A stretch of DNA of 64,000 nucleotides from Syngnathus acus. Lineage: Eukaryota > Chordata > Actinopteri > Syngnathiformes > Syngnathidae. A model generated the notes under the pieces. The model was given only the letters and a program-made list of their open reading frames with translations. It searched no databases and had not been told where the DNA came from. Positions 1 to 13,057 of the stretch are shown here, one piece after another; the first letter of the stretch is position 1; each line of letters opens with the position of its first letter. The DNA lies in NCBI RefSeq assembly GCF_901709675.1, contig NC_051100.1:7598786-7662785 (forward strand), in the 5' to 3' direction. Made by a program: the position numbers and the translations under genes.

Positions 1-1299
1 GAAAATATTTACTACATAATAAAAATGTACATCATATTTACATAATAAAAAGACGCGTTAGCGGTAAATACCGAGATATTTCATTGTAGGCTACATGCCT
101 TTGAAGGACCTCATGCAGTAATTTATGCACAAAGAAGCAGCGTTTAAAACAGGGTTGGGTATCCTTTTTTAGAGGCCATTTCAATTGTTACAAAGCCCTT
201 AAAAGCCACATTTACTAGAACATTCAAACAAATCATATGAACAATTGCGAGTTTGTGTTAGGTTTGTTTGTGTCATTTTTTTTATTTATTAGTTTTTGAA
301 ATTGTGTGATGTACCAAATCAATTGCTCATATATAAGCTGCAGGCTCCCCATCCCTGCTTTTGTGAAAAGATTTAAGTCGTGACATGTATTCTAATACTA
401 AATCTGAATTTCCTTTCATATTGATGTTATAAAGCAATGTCATGCTGTATATACACATTTGGAATTATTCATTTTGACAACAACTGCTAAGCAAAAATTT
501 ATACACTTTTTTTATAAGGTGCACAGTGCAGCTTGTGTTGAGTTAATGAAACCCTTTGGGACACTGCAATCTGTACTCTAATGTTTTTAGAAATGCATGG
601 CGTCGGGTTGGAATGCTCTTGCGCGTAGAACATATTAATTAGAAAGTTTCGATTTTACTTCACTTCCCCTCTAAGCAAGATAAACACATACTGCTTTTTA
701 GTCTCTTTACCAATTTATAAAGGGTGACAAGAAAAATCATTATTTGTGCGTTCTTCCAGCTGTTATACAATGTGATGAACTTAAGATGACCAACACAGTA
801 CACCACATCCATAACCATAATGCAACTGTCAATCAAAAGTTTCCTCCCCTAGATGTCAATCTAGTATCAAGACTCTCATATGTGACCTGTGTTTATGGGG
901 CAACTTGCTCTCTATCACCCATATCCAATATATATGTAAAAGAAAATCACTATTCGGCTGTTTTGTTTTCAATAAATACATTGACATATTATTAAATGTA
1001 ACAAAACAAATAAAAAATAAATATTAGGGTCAGACCAATTGAGATTTTGCTTTTTAAATATAGAATTAATATAAATAAATTGTGGAGGGATTTATGGATA
1101 CGGCATTTACCAAGTAGCGCGACCTCTGGTTGGTGACGTCTGGTTTGCGACTTCTGGGCTAGATCAATGAAAGAAATATGTGACTCTCGATAATTAATGT
1201 CAATGCTTGTTGGGCTGTATGTTGTCCACAGACATAAAACAGTACACTGCACTTCATGGGAAAAAATTGAAAGTTGTAAAATTACAATCATCTCAACTC
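1..1299. other. Left-edge non-coding stretch, A+T rich
   Basis: No coding exon could be recognised on either strand. The only open frames are short, lack similarity to any family I know and have no splice context. The part nearest 1300 is probably the 3' UTR and downstream flank of the receptor gene on the minus strand. Confidence 0.5.
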
Positions 1300-2571
1300 T
1301 CAAACAGAGTTACTCCTGCAGGTGAGTGGAACCGAGGTGCGAGACACCTCCATGTGCACGGTGGACATGGGGAAGCGCTCACACTCCTCCTGTAGAGGGC
1401 GACAGCAGCAGTACTGGAGCACCTCCCTCACCTCCTGCCTGAAGTTGGAGTTAAGGAATCCGTAGATGATGGGGTTGATGCAGGTGGACGACATGGCTAG
1501 GAGGTGGCAGAGTGAGAAGAGCAAGTTGTGGTGGCACACGGGCAGCACATCGTGGTTCCAGTCGGACACGGCGTTGAAGATGGTGAGCGGAAGCCAGCAT
1601 AGGGCGAAGGCCGTGATCAGGGCCACCAGCATGATGTTGATGCGACGGCTGTGAGTCATGCGCTGGTTCTCGGGCTTCCTGGCACGGTCCAGCATGTCTT
1701 TGCGGTGACGTAGGCGCACAATTACTCGGACGTAACACAGCAGGACAAGAATGAGGGGGCCGCAGTACTGGAAAAGCAACAGCCACGTGGTGTAGATCAG
1801 CCGGTGATGCTGGGAGGGCCAATGCTCCAGACAGGCCTCCATGTGCAAGGACGCGTAAAGGTTGTGAAAATTGAGAGAATCCGGAAGCACGGATGAGTTA
1901 GAAGGCGAGACGTAATGCGGGGGTGGCGTTTCGTGAAAGAGAGCAGACTGAGGCAAGATCGCGTTAGCGTAGGGCTCGTTCGTGAGCAACTGAAAGGCCA
2001 GGAAAGGCGAGGAGGTGAAGCAGGCTAGAATCCAGATGATAACAACGGCTGTGTAGGCTTGCGGGATACTGGGTTTCCAGCCGGCCGGATTAATGATGAG
2101 CTGGTGTCTCTCCAGGGCGATAAAAACAAGGGAGAGGATGGAAACGGTCACCGACATGCATTGAATAAAAGGCACCAGCCGACATAGCAGTGACCCAAAC
2201 ACCCAGTGGTCCATGAGCGTGTAGATGAGTGTGGAAGGGAGGCAGAAGACACACACCAGAATGTCAGAGAATGACAGATTACAGATGAAAATGCTGGTGA
2301 CGTTGGCTTTCTCCCGGCACCGAGTAATTATGCAGATAAGGCCGACGTTGCCCACCAGGCCCAGCACCATTGTGATGCTGTACCACACCACCAGAAACGC
2401 CGTGAGGATGGGAGGCGTGTGACATTGCTCGTCGTGGCCCAGACCAGACAGGTCTGGGAGCAGAGTCTCGTTCGAGCGAGCCTCCTCCCATGGCAGCGGC
2501 CGCGAAGAGGACGTGCGGTTGAGGGGAGGCGCAGAAGGAGGGGGCTGGCTCTCCTCACTACTGAAGGACAT
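1300..2571 (-). CDS. npy4r: Neuropeptide Y receptor, Y4 type (class A GPCR)
   Basis: Seen: one uninterrupted 423-residue frame with seven hydrophobic segments (first about residues 55-80) and NPY-receptor hallmarks. These are an ERH motif in place of DRY followed by QLIINP after TM3, CWLPL in TM6, NPIIYG in TM7, and a Cys cluster after TM7 (YCCCRP) that is a likely palmitoylation site. The N-terminal tail has N-glycosylation sequons (NRT, NET). The carboxy end (STVHMEVS... then RSNSV) closely parallels the Y4 receptor tail, which points to Y4 rather than Y1 or Y2. Family knowledge: plasma-membrane receptor for PP/NPY/PYY peptides coupled to Gi; Y4 genes typically have an intronless coding region, as here. 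Odd: the extracellular loop before TM5 is long, about 60 residues between LLTNEP and the HHRLIYTT segment. The start at 2571 is the first Met of the frame. The subtype call is strong and the exact paralogue less so. Confidence 0.9.
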   Translation of the reverse strand: MSFSSEESQPPPSAPPLNRTSSSRPLPWEEARSNETLLPDLSGLGHDEQCHTPPILTAFLVVWYSITMVLGLVGNVGLICIITRCREKANVTSIFICNLSFSDILVCVFCLPSTLIYTLMDHWVFGSLLCRLVPFIQCMSVTVSILSLVFIALERHQLIINPAGWKPSIPQAYTAVVIIWILACFTSSPFLAFQLLTNEPYANAILPQSALFHETPPPHYVSPSNSSVLPDSLNFHNLYASLHMEACLEHWPSQHHRLIYTTWLLLFQYCGPLILVLLCYVRVIVRLRHRKDMLDRARKPENQRMTHSRRINIMLVALITAFALCWLPLTIFNAVSDWNHDVLPVCHHNLLFSLCHLLAMSSTCINPIIYGFLNSNFRQEVREVLQYCCCRPLQEECERFPMSTVHMEVSRTSVPLTCRSNSV

Positions 2572-5500
2572 ATCGCCAGCACTTAAGGGTCACCAAACCC
2601 CAGGTTGAAGACACCCATCTCAACCCTTAGCAGGTTATCGGCATCTATGATGGACGGGGAAGAAAACAACATCACTCAAAGGTCAAAAGATCTATATCAG
2701 ATGCATGGAGAAACAACTAAATGCAATTTCTATAACCTTTTTCTGGCTCCATCGCCAAAGCTTTATCACAGTCCATTGCATTTAGTGTACCATAAAGTAG
2801 ATTCATGTAATCTGACCTTTAAACAGCAGCTACATAATCATTTGAACAGTCTACTAGCTCATTATAAGAAAAAGAGTGTCTCTTTCATTGCAGTGATGAC
2901 CCAAGAGTGCCGTGTTTTGTGGTCCATAAAAAAGGAGTGGACCAGCCAAGACAGTATTTATAGTACAGGTTCCATTACTTTTTATGCTTAAATTCAATAA
3001 TACAGCAAAACAGTGGTTGTCAATTTTTTTTTTTAACCCACTTGGTTCTCTGAGTACCACCATCATCACCAACATTCCAATTCTGTAATGTAACTAATTT
3101 AAACTAACTTCATTTGAAAAATAAAAGTCAAAACAAAATAAAAACCAACTATTACAATCTTGGTGGAAATGATTGTTAAATACAACTGAACTGCATTTTG
3201 GCAATCAATCTTCTCATGTACTGCTTGAGCCCACATGTTGCACCTCAAGTCTCGATGCAGTGCCAAAACAAAATACAACAATAACATATTTCCAAAAGAG
3301 GGCTTGATGGCTTACGACGCAACCAAGGTTCCGCACCCCTGCACTAAAGGAAGATTTCACACAACTATACGTATGCCATCTCGCACAGTACACTTGCTAA
3401 TCCATCTGGATAGTATGTGACATATTTAATCCCTCAGTCAGGGTGAGCGTGAAAGGCATGATGACAGTCAACGGACTGTGCTCACAGCGCCGGCAGAGAC
3501 TTCTGCTTTCCAAGTCGCACAATGTAGCGTGTGTCAAAACAAAAGGGCATGACATTGTCAGAATCCTAAAAATGGATTGTCGATGTCTCCCCCAAAACAT
3601 TTGCCGTGTAAATCCTCCATGGCACATACAATGAGCTTGTCATTTTGCATTAAAGGCCCGTACGAGTCGCTATCAGTCACTTCACAGTGCATCATTACTA
3701 ACGCACGGTGTCAGCGTGTTGAGTGAGCTGCAGGCGAGGTGGCAGAACATTGATGTGGCTACACCACAAAAAAAAAAAAACAACAACCAAAAAACGTCAT
3801 TACAGAGCAGATGGAGTAAGTCCTCAAAAAAAAAATCACTGCGCTAACAATGTAACACTCTTGGAAGCACAGCTAAGTCTGTCGTTTAGTATTTGAGAGC
3901 AATGTGACCTGGCACCAACCACCGTGGCCACTGTATTCTTCCTCTCATTTAAAGCATCGTTAATCACCAATCAGCCCACAATGACAGAAAGTTAAATAAA
4001 GATAAATGATGATGAATTTCTGATGAGGATAAATGACCCCCCCCCCCAAACATCCGCACACCCACTTTGTTGCATCGCTTGTGGAACCCATGAGTTAGTG
4101 CGGCATGCATTTTTAATCTAATTTCATTTTAATTGGCACTGGCACCAGTGTGGGTCCCTTGATGGCTCTGATTACTTTACACCAACGGCTGTAATATCAA
4201 ACACTATCATGACAGGTCAGTTTTGTAGGACTACAATTATGTATTGGTTAGAGGAATCAAGAATAAAAAAGTTGATCTGCTTAGCTCATAAAAGAGAATA
4301 TTGCTACAATTAAAAAATTGATCAGAATAAGACTCAATTCAGGGATAAAAATGAATCAAATCCTATAAATGATCAAATCCATATTATTTGTCAGCTCACA
4401 TAACACATCCATCACAGTGCAGCAAATGAATACGACAATAAAATAAAATGAACTATCGACCAAAAGTTAGACATTAATTGAAGAGAATGGATTTTTTTTA
4501 TTGACTGCACCTTTCCAATTATAATTTATTTTTGTGATTACAGTCATACAAAAGACCAAGGACCACAAGTAGCCTGCAGGCCTATTCTAACAATAGTGAG
4601 ATGGTCCAATTTTTCACGTTTTTACACTAAAATAAAATAATAAAACAACACAAGTTACAAGTGAGTTGTGTTGCTATTCTCTCTTTTATCAAACTTTCCT
4701 CAATTCAAAAATGACAATTAAAAAAAGTCGTATATTTAAAAGGTCAACATTTTAGTGTATGACTAAAGCACAGCATTCATGAAAACAAACGGCTGCAGTG
4801 ACAATAAGATGATTTTACATAAATGATTTCAACAAATTTGTTCTTCAAGAAGTATGGATGCAGCTGGTAGCCCTTCGGCTTAATCAGTACCCAAGAAGTA
4901 GCTGTGGGATCCAAAAAGATCAGCGACCCCAGCGACAAGATATAAAATAAAGTGCCAAGGTAGATTTTTTTTTTATATGTAGCGGCTGTAACAGAAATCT
5001 TTCAGTTATTGGTATTTTGTCATATACTGTGAATTGTGCTCACAATCAGCACACCCCGCACCCTCATTGCACGACTTATATCTGTGAATTCATGTGCACA
5101 CACGTGTCTAACTCTTCCTCTCAGCATTTCCACATGCATGCTCACCCAGTGATGCTATTCACGTGCTGGATGTCCCTCCTCCCCTCATGCATGAAGATGT
5201 GGGATAACAGCAGTCGACCAAGTGCTTGACCCAAGATAATGATCCCAGCCTCATTATTCACTGCTGGGGTTTATTGTGTGTGTGCTACAATCCTTGCAAT
5301 TAGCCCACCACACTTTCAAATTGTATCTTTTCATCAGAGTACGTGTAACTTGTTGGAAATCTAAGCAGCAAGTGTGTGCATATTCTTGGAAAGCATTCCT
5401 TCAAATGCTGCCTTACTGTTGGAGAGAAACAGCCTACATGTGCACATGCATCTACTTATTTTCTTAAACTCTCTAACTGCTTCAAAAAAAAAAGAAAAGA

Positions 5501-8500
5501 TGAAAAATAAAAATTCTGATCATCTACCAGAAAGATAAGCACGATCATATTTTGTTTGGAAAACAAAACAAAACAAGGACTCACATTTTGGATTTGATGC
5601 TCCAAGCAGGTTTGAATCCAAAGACGGGAGTTGGAAGGAGGCGAGCATCCTGAAGAGTGTAATGCCTGAGTGTGAGGCAGAGCTGATAGGACTTTGGCTA
5701 TTATTGGGCTGAAGGAGCCCTCTGGGTTGCTGAGACCCTCGGTGCGCCGAGCTCTGCTGGCACACTGTGGTGACTATATTCAATTGCATGCTTGAAATGA
5801 CACGTGCTGCAAAATTGGAAAGCATTGGATGTTACAAGAAAGAAGCAGGTAAAATGGATGTGCACGGAGGGCACCCACAAATCTTTCAGTTTTTGAAATT
5901 ACCCAACACTCTTTACCTCTTTACCTCTGCCAACTGAAGACTTTATTTACTGGTGCAAGGAAAGAATATTATGGTGTGATGTAATCAAAACAGTGGTGCC
6001 TTGAGATACGAGTGACTCAACCTTTTTTCAATACAAACCTTTGTTCAATCCATTTTTTTTTTGCTTTGACTCGCAATCTCAAACATAACTACTTCACATT
6101 ACGCACAAATTTGGCAGATTAAATGAGGGAATAATTCTTCAAAAAAGAATCTTCAAGTTTATGCAAGCATACCTACGCTACCACAATATGGAAAACGCCA
6201 TAAATAGATGTCTAACGAATAGCATGAATAGTCGATTTTCCGAACACTTTGAGCAGCCGGTATTTGTACACAAATGATGGCGCAACATATGTAGACAGGC
6301 AATAGAACATTTCTTACATGCATATACATATAACGTATCTTAGATACAGCGCTATATTTCCTCATTAAAATGAAAAAAATGAATGTTTTGAGATAGCCAC
6401 TAAAGTAGTATATACATTTAGTATGTTATAGTAGAAGTGCAGGTATCTTAAGTATATTATAAAAAGTATATGTTGGCAGTACTATGAAACTTCATTTGGC
6501 AGTTACATAAACATTCAACCATCTTAAAGACCATAGTTTGCTTTTATAGTTGACATGTGCGAATAAGTAGCCTAGCACATCTATCTTTGAATTCGAGTGA
6601 CGCACTTGCAGTTAGGACTAATTATGCAGGAAAAATGTGAGTGTGTGTGTTTGTAAAACACAGTGCATGTAAAGGGATAAACACAAATTGAAAGCTAATT
6701 TATCCACTGTGGGGCACATGAGGGACGAATCGAGCTTTCAATCACAGGACACAAATAGCTACGCTCCTGCTGTAACACATGCCTTATGCTGGTTGTCATG
6801 GCAACCCACCTTTTGGAGGGGTTTTCCAAAAAAAAAATCTTTGATCAACATCAGTAGCATGTAACAGGAACCACATTAGTTTGCAGCAGGGGAGAATAGA
6901 CTAGGGATGGATAACGTGAAAGCTCTATTTGCAAAACATGTTCTATATTTTATTCTAAATAAATAGATAAGCATAGTCTAGATAGCCATTTGAGTTGCAT
7001 TACAAAAGATCCACTATCCTAACACAAGAGTAGTGGTTGAACCGAACAACAAAATAACCACACATTGTGCAAAAGGCTCTCACATATCCAAAATTGCTGA
7101 ACAAGAAAACATCATTAAGTGGATTTTCACAAAATTCAACTCACTCAAATATTATTAAGGTACTATGTTTGCCCTGCATTCTGTTCCAAATCTAAAAAAA
7201 AAAAAAGCCATTCCATATAGAATGTTTATCATTGTTTTTTTAAATAATTGTGGGGCTTTGTAAAAAAAGTAAAAAAACAAAACAAAACATCTTTATACTT
7301 TATATTTTTTTCATTGAATGTGAATCATGAGGATAATCTGTGTGGTTGAAGGCTGCATGTTGCCTATCCCTGGAACAGATGTTGGAATCTTTGGGCACAC
7401 TTCCACATGTTGTCACACTGCATTTGCGCACCTGTCACGACAGCCTTTTTAGAGCTTCTCGCCATTCTCGGCAGGAATTGTATGTTTTATTCATCGGCTG
7501 GTGACATGCAGAAAAATATCAGTAAAATCCAACCAAGCATGCAACGCTCCTCTCTGTCTCTTTGCCACCCTCGCTTGGTTTCATCTGACCTCTTTCTCCA
7601 GACTCTACACTGTAAGAGACAAATTAAAGAAACCGAAACCAGTTAAGTAGTCCGTGCAAGGTGCAGACGGAAATATGTAACTCTACTGTAAAACATTGAT
7701 GTCCATTGATATATGCTGTCCTATAAAAGAGAATTGACTGTTATTGCCATGGCAACAAGACATCACCTGCTATAGCACTTAAATTTCAGCAGTCCAGCAA
7801 GAGCACCTATAAGGGGGTTTTAACACTATAGCAGTGCTTACATTTATATTAGATGTCCATCATTCGCACAAAGTTTGTTGCACATTTAATTTATCTGTGA
7901 AAATACACAGGCAGAATGAAAGAAGAAATTTAGCAACCACATGGTGAGTTTTTAAAGCTTTGCAAGGATTAAATGCGGCAGAGACTAGAGGTTCCAAATC
8001 CACACACTGTTTGGATCAATACCCCTAAAACGCTTTTTTTTTTCTCTGTAATTGGTCTTTTGAAAGCAATATTTTTTTATTTGCTTGCTTTCTCCTCTAG
8101 AGAGAAAAGCTATACCTTGACGCTAACTGCTCAAGAATAAAGAGAAAGCTCAACAAACTTTCATCAGCAGATGCCAGCCGAAGCTGGTCAACGCTTTTTA
8201 GAAATCTTTCACACATAAAATTATTTGTATACATTTTTAATTAATCCAAAAATGATTTAAAATCAACTTTATATAACAAAGCAAAAACGGCAATTACTAA
8301 AAAAGCAGTTAGTATAAAATATAAAAATTCGCTGCTGTTGTAAACATTGGATAGCTCAGCCAAAAGGCCTTCAGATTATCACTTGCATTGCAAATAAAAA
8401 CTAATTTCAAACAATCACATTAAATGCATATTTACAATCGCATAGTTGTTTTTCTTAATCCTGACAAAGTAAACATTTATTTCCTCCCGAGTCGCTGACG

Positions 8501-8867
8501 TGAGTAGGTAGGGTACAGCTTTCGCTCTCAAAATCCATCGCAATACATTACAAAAATAAATTAGTGCGTCAATGAAGAAAACAAAGCTCTAACTGAACAG
8601 GAAGAAGCTTCTTTGGTTGCATAAACTGCATTTTTATAAAGCGTGACTTAACTGTGTGAAACCCCATACAACGTTTCCCACATGAATGGATAAATGGGAT
8701 AAAGCGGAATACCACAGTGGTAATAAACTATAAGGCAAACCCATACTTGTGCATTCCATCCAGAAAGTGTTCAGTACATGCAAACCCTAAGGCACCATTA
8801 TATCATGTGCAAAAAAAACCCCCATCTTATTTGCAGTCTGTACGCGTACGACAACATCCGTCTCCGT
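2572..8867. other. Long non-coding interval between npy4r and samd8
   Basis: About 6.3 kb in which I see no exon with a recognisable protein and no RNA gene. It is A+T rich with short homopolymers (for example poly-A near 3768-3780 and poly-C near 4028-4037). Near 5996-6030 a segment beginning GTGCCTTGAGATACGAG resembles a dispersed fish repeat. The right end is probably the samd8 3' UTR. Confidence 0.5.
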
Positions 8868-11800
8868 CTACCCAATTTGCGTCTTCATAAAAGCAGGTTT
8901 GCTGAAGGGCCAGTCGTACTGGTTGGGGACGGGTCCGTTCACATTGCACTCAAAGAAAGAGAACATGGGGAACCAAATCCGAGCCCTCCGGCTCTGCTGA
9001 TAGGCGCGAGTGTTGGCCAATGTGTGGTAATAAAGGAAAAGACGCGTGGTGATGTAGAAGGCGATGAAGACATCGATGGAGTAGTGTTCGTGCGCTGCCA
9101 GGATGAAGAAAATCCCAAAGAGGTTCAACACCCAGGAGATGGTGTGAATTAAATTCCATGTTCTTGGAGTGTCTACCAAAAACAAAAGTCGAGGACATTA
9201 TTGCAAGGGTTTTAAAATTGTAACTTAATCAAAATAGCAAACAACTTACTTTCATTTGCCTATTCAAAGCCCAACTTAGTGTAAGTCAACACCGCATGCG
9301 AAATAAATGAATTTAATTAATAACACACCCATGAGTCAAACTTTTAGCGCTGTGCTTTGAGTCAGTCTCACATACACCATCTGGCTGAATGTAAACAGTC
9401 AGTATCACACCAAATATGTGTGATTCAATCACTAAAAACAGCTCCCCCTCAATACTATTGATTCAACATTTCAATTGAGTTCATATGGTGTTTTTTCTGT
9501 CTTGAATTTCCAATTAGATGTTACTTTACATCAAAATTGTCAATTTGTGTGGTTCAATGCTACCTTAACTCTTTAATAAATGTCACAAATGTCGAGACAG
9601 AAATGTAAATACAGAGGTTAAAAATAACTAGCTGAGCGAGAGTGAGTGATTTTGACACCCATTAAGGGAGTTCAAATATGTTTTCACTGGATTTTAATTG
9701 CTAATTATCAAGCTTTTATTAGAAATTCAAGTAGTTAGTTATTAAAGATTTGCATCTTCAGAACAAATGGTTTCCAGATGGATCGGCACAAGGAAGACAT
9801 AATTACGTGCATGTTTGTTTTCATTGATTAACAAAAAATCAATACTTTTTTTTTTAATTCTTTCATACCAATATATCACTCCTCAAATGTTTGTGGTTAA
9901 TCCCAGAGTGTGACTAAAACCAAATAAATCAAAAACCAAGGCCATGTTTCCTATGGGAAATAATGAAATCTGATTCATCTGTTATGGTCTGGAATCTCGG
10001 CAATGACGAATATTAAGAAAAAGTACATTTTCTGTAGAATAACTATAGTTTTATGTATGGAAAACTGTTTTAAAATATTTAACAAAATTGTATCTTTATT
10101 AAAGATTCTTGATGGCGTATGGAGGATGGAAATGAGGGGAGAGAAAGGAGCCATTGTTGTACTTTTTTTTACCATTATGAAAAAGCCTGGCACATAGCAC
10201 GAAAATAAAGTTTCTTTGCCTCTGTTCTGTCCATTAATTGGAATGTATAGTCCGCATTGTTTCATTTGTTTATAAAAATGTACCCCCCCCCCCCACACAC
10301 ACACACACACAAGCCTCTCTATCCGCAGCTGAGTAAATAAAAACCCACAGTACTCTTTGCATAAACAAGGCAAATACTTTCAAATTATTCCACTCACATT
10401 CTGTCACAAAAAAGTTGAGCAAGGTAATGACGACCGTGTGTCCGCTGAACATGTAGTCTCCACACGTTTGGACGCCGGTGAGAGTCATACCGAATCCGAC
10501 CCAGATTGTCAGCACCCTCTTTATCTTTTCCATCGAATCATCGTACGTCTGAGAGAACAGAAGAACCTAGTTAGCAGCAGTCATGCGGTGACTCACAGCC
10601 GGAGCGGCAGATCCTCAGGCGACAATTCACTAAATCTCTAATCCGAGTCGACAGAACGCGCATGGAAACTTCTCACCTTGCTGGCACACTTGAGGTGATG
10701 GCCAGGCACGGAGAGCGAGGTGACGAACATGGTGCAGCAGCGAAGTAAAAACACAGTACCCATGAGAGAAAACAGCCGCCTAATGAGAATCGACCTAAAT
10801 GCAACACAAAGTAAGGTTGGCAGGAGACAGACAAAACTGCATTTGATTATCACCTCGACCAAGTACGAAGGCGTGATAACCGAAAGATTGTTAACCGTAT
10901 GATAAGTGTGTGTTGGAGCCAAAATGGAATGAACTTCTCAGATGACACCAACTGCTTATCGTATTGAATTGATTATAGTATCTGTGACTTTGAGTGTGTA
11001 TGGCTTTAAAGAGCATTGTCTGGCTGTTCTGTGATTTGAAAGTTTTATGGCTTTGGCAGGCAGCTCAAGTAAATGTGCTTATTTTGTGTTTATTGTATTT
11101 ATTTTATTATGTGTTTATTTTTATTGTTTTTTATTCTTTAAATCATGTTTTCTTACCGTTAGTTCGATAAAGAAATTGAATGTGCTTGGGTAGCCGTGTC
11201 TATTTTTGGCAATAGGTGTGAACAAATAATCAAATTCAAATCAACATTGAAATTTTTTCAAATCACAAAGGTTACAATTTGGGGTGGGGGGGCAGCTTCA
11301 TTTTGGTTGACAGGTGTTAAATTGAACCCTCAATTTCTCCACCCTGTTAGTTTTAAAGCAATCGTCACCATCCAAAACTTTAAGATATGCGGCTGGCATC
11401 ATCTAATTATCCAAACGTAGGATGCCAGTTGAGGCAATATCCCGCTTGGATAGGTTCTGTGTAAAAGGCACAGGCGGAGAATTGCTTCTTTATGGCAACT
11501 TTGTGGATTCCTACATTCCGTAAAGATGATTTTGTGGAGAGGGAGAGAGAAGGCATTCAATTTTCAAAACCATATAGAGGAGACTTGATCCTTTCTTTTC
11601 CCCATTGAGTCTCAATGGAAGTATTACCCCTATATTTTGGGAGTCCTATCAGTCTAATCCTAACGTGTTTTGCCATTCCCTATACGACAGAAAGTAGTAA
11701 CAAACAGACATACCAACCATTCCCCCCCTCGAGTTAGAAAAATACATTCCAATCAGTATTTTTGGAGTCAAGATAAGACTCCATAATGATACCATACACA

Positions 11801-13057
11801 TAATCACATTTTATAACGTGTTGTAAAATTGTTTGTGTTGATTTATGACGTTTTCTTGTTCTTGCATTAGAACGCAAGCTCCAACTGCAATGTGCAAAAA
11901 TACGGCAACACTTCTGTTAGTGGGATCGATTTGATTTCGAAATTGGTCCAGTCCTGTCACCTTTCGTCGCTCGAGTTGTGTTAAATTGCACAGACGTTTG
12001 TTGATGTTAAAGGCGCTCTTAGAAACAATTCTTGGGGTTAAGATTTTTATTTGTTGTTTTGTTGTGAGAGAAGTTATCTACTGCCTGATTGTGCATGCTG
12101 TTGAGTAGAGAAATTGCCACTCGCCACACAAAACACAAAGACAGCGCTGTGATTTCTGGTGCCTGACTGTGCTTCCCTGTGTGCTGTTTTGCAGTATTTG
12201 CTGTGTTCGCTTGGGTAACATTAATAGTACTGAGTCATACTTTGGAGAAACATTATGATGGGTGGAGCTGAGTGTTACCTGTGTTTATGAAGCAACAGGA
12301 TAAACATTAGCATGGAGCACAAGATGAGGCCACAGGTTTCAGCCATTGCAAAAGCCCAAGGGATTCTCGGAACACTGTCAGGGGTTAAAATACATTTGTG
12401 TCAGCATGCAGATTAGATATGGGGCCAAGGTGCAGATGAACTATCAGGGTGCATGGAGAACTGATACCTGTCCAAGAAAATGTCAGGAAGCGGGGGATAC
12501 GTCCTCATGTCTGGTACACGCTCGTGTACGATGACCATAACAAAGGAAGTAAAGCCAAACACGAAAAAGACATAAATGACACTTAAGATGGTCTTCCACA
12601 CTTCCGGGTCAAGCCTTCCGGCTTGGCGCTGCCGACATCTTCCGTTAGAGTGTGTGTGACACAGCGTCGCTCCGGAGCCGCATTCGGCTCGAGCGCCATT
12701 CCTCTGTCGGAGCTCAACGCCATTCCCAGAGAAGTCGCCTCTGTCGCATCGCCACTCGGCAGCCGCGCTAGGCCGCAGTGGGAGACTGTCACTCTGCTGG
12801 AGACCCAGCTCTTCCAGCTGGGCTTGGTTCTGTCTTTGGAGCTGGCGGAGTGATATGGCCAGCCTCTTGATGTCCCCCAGCACAGTGAGGCTCAGAGGAG
12901 GCCCGCGTAGGTCGGCCTCAGTCAGAGCCAGAAGACTGGGCCCGTCCAGGCGGTGGCGATTGCAGAGCAGATCCACATAGTCGGCGAATCCTTCCTCCTG
13001 CAGCCAGTGGGCTACCTGCTTGTAGCTCCAAGAACTCACACAGCTCTCTGGTGCCAT
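8868..13057 (-). CDS. samd8: SAM-domain sphingomyelin-synthase-related protein (SMSr)
   Basis: Five coding exons on the minus strand: 13057-12468, 12374-12279, 10794-10677, 10548-10398 and 9172-8868. All have GT/AG borders and join in frame to 419 residues, close to the length expected for SAMD8. Residues about 9-75 form the SAM domain. Membrane segments begin near [16 protein letters not shown]. The lipid-phosphatase-type catalytic triad is present as H305 (CGDYMFSGH), H348 and D352 (HEHYSID). The last exon is nearly identical to vertebrate SAMD8, ending with an FFECNVNG motif and a WPFSKPA tail. Family knowledge: an ER enzyme that makes ceramide phosphoethanolamine in trace amounts and acts as a ceramide sensor; it is not a bulk sphingomyelin synthase. 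An AG at 13063/13062 just before the ATG suggests the 5' UTR is split by an intron. It is divergent to dusp13a. Confidence 0.95.
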
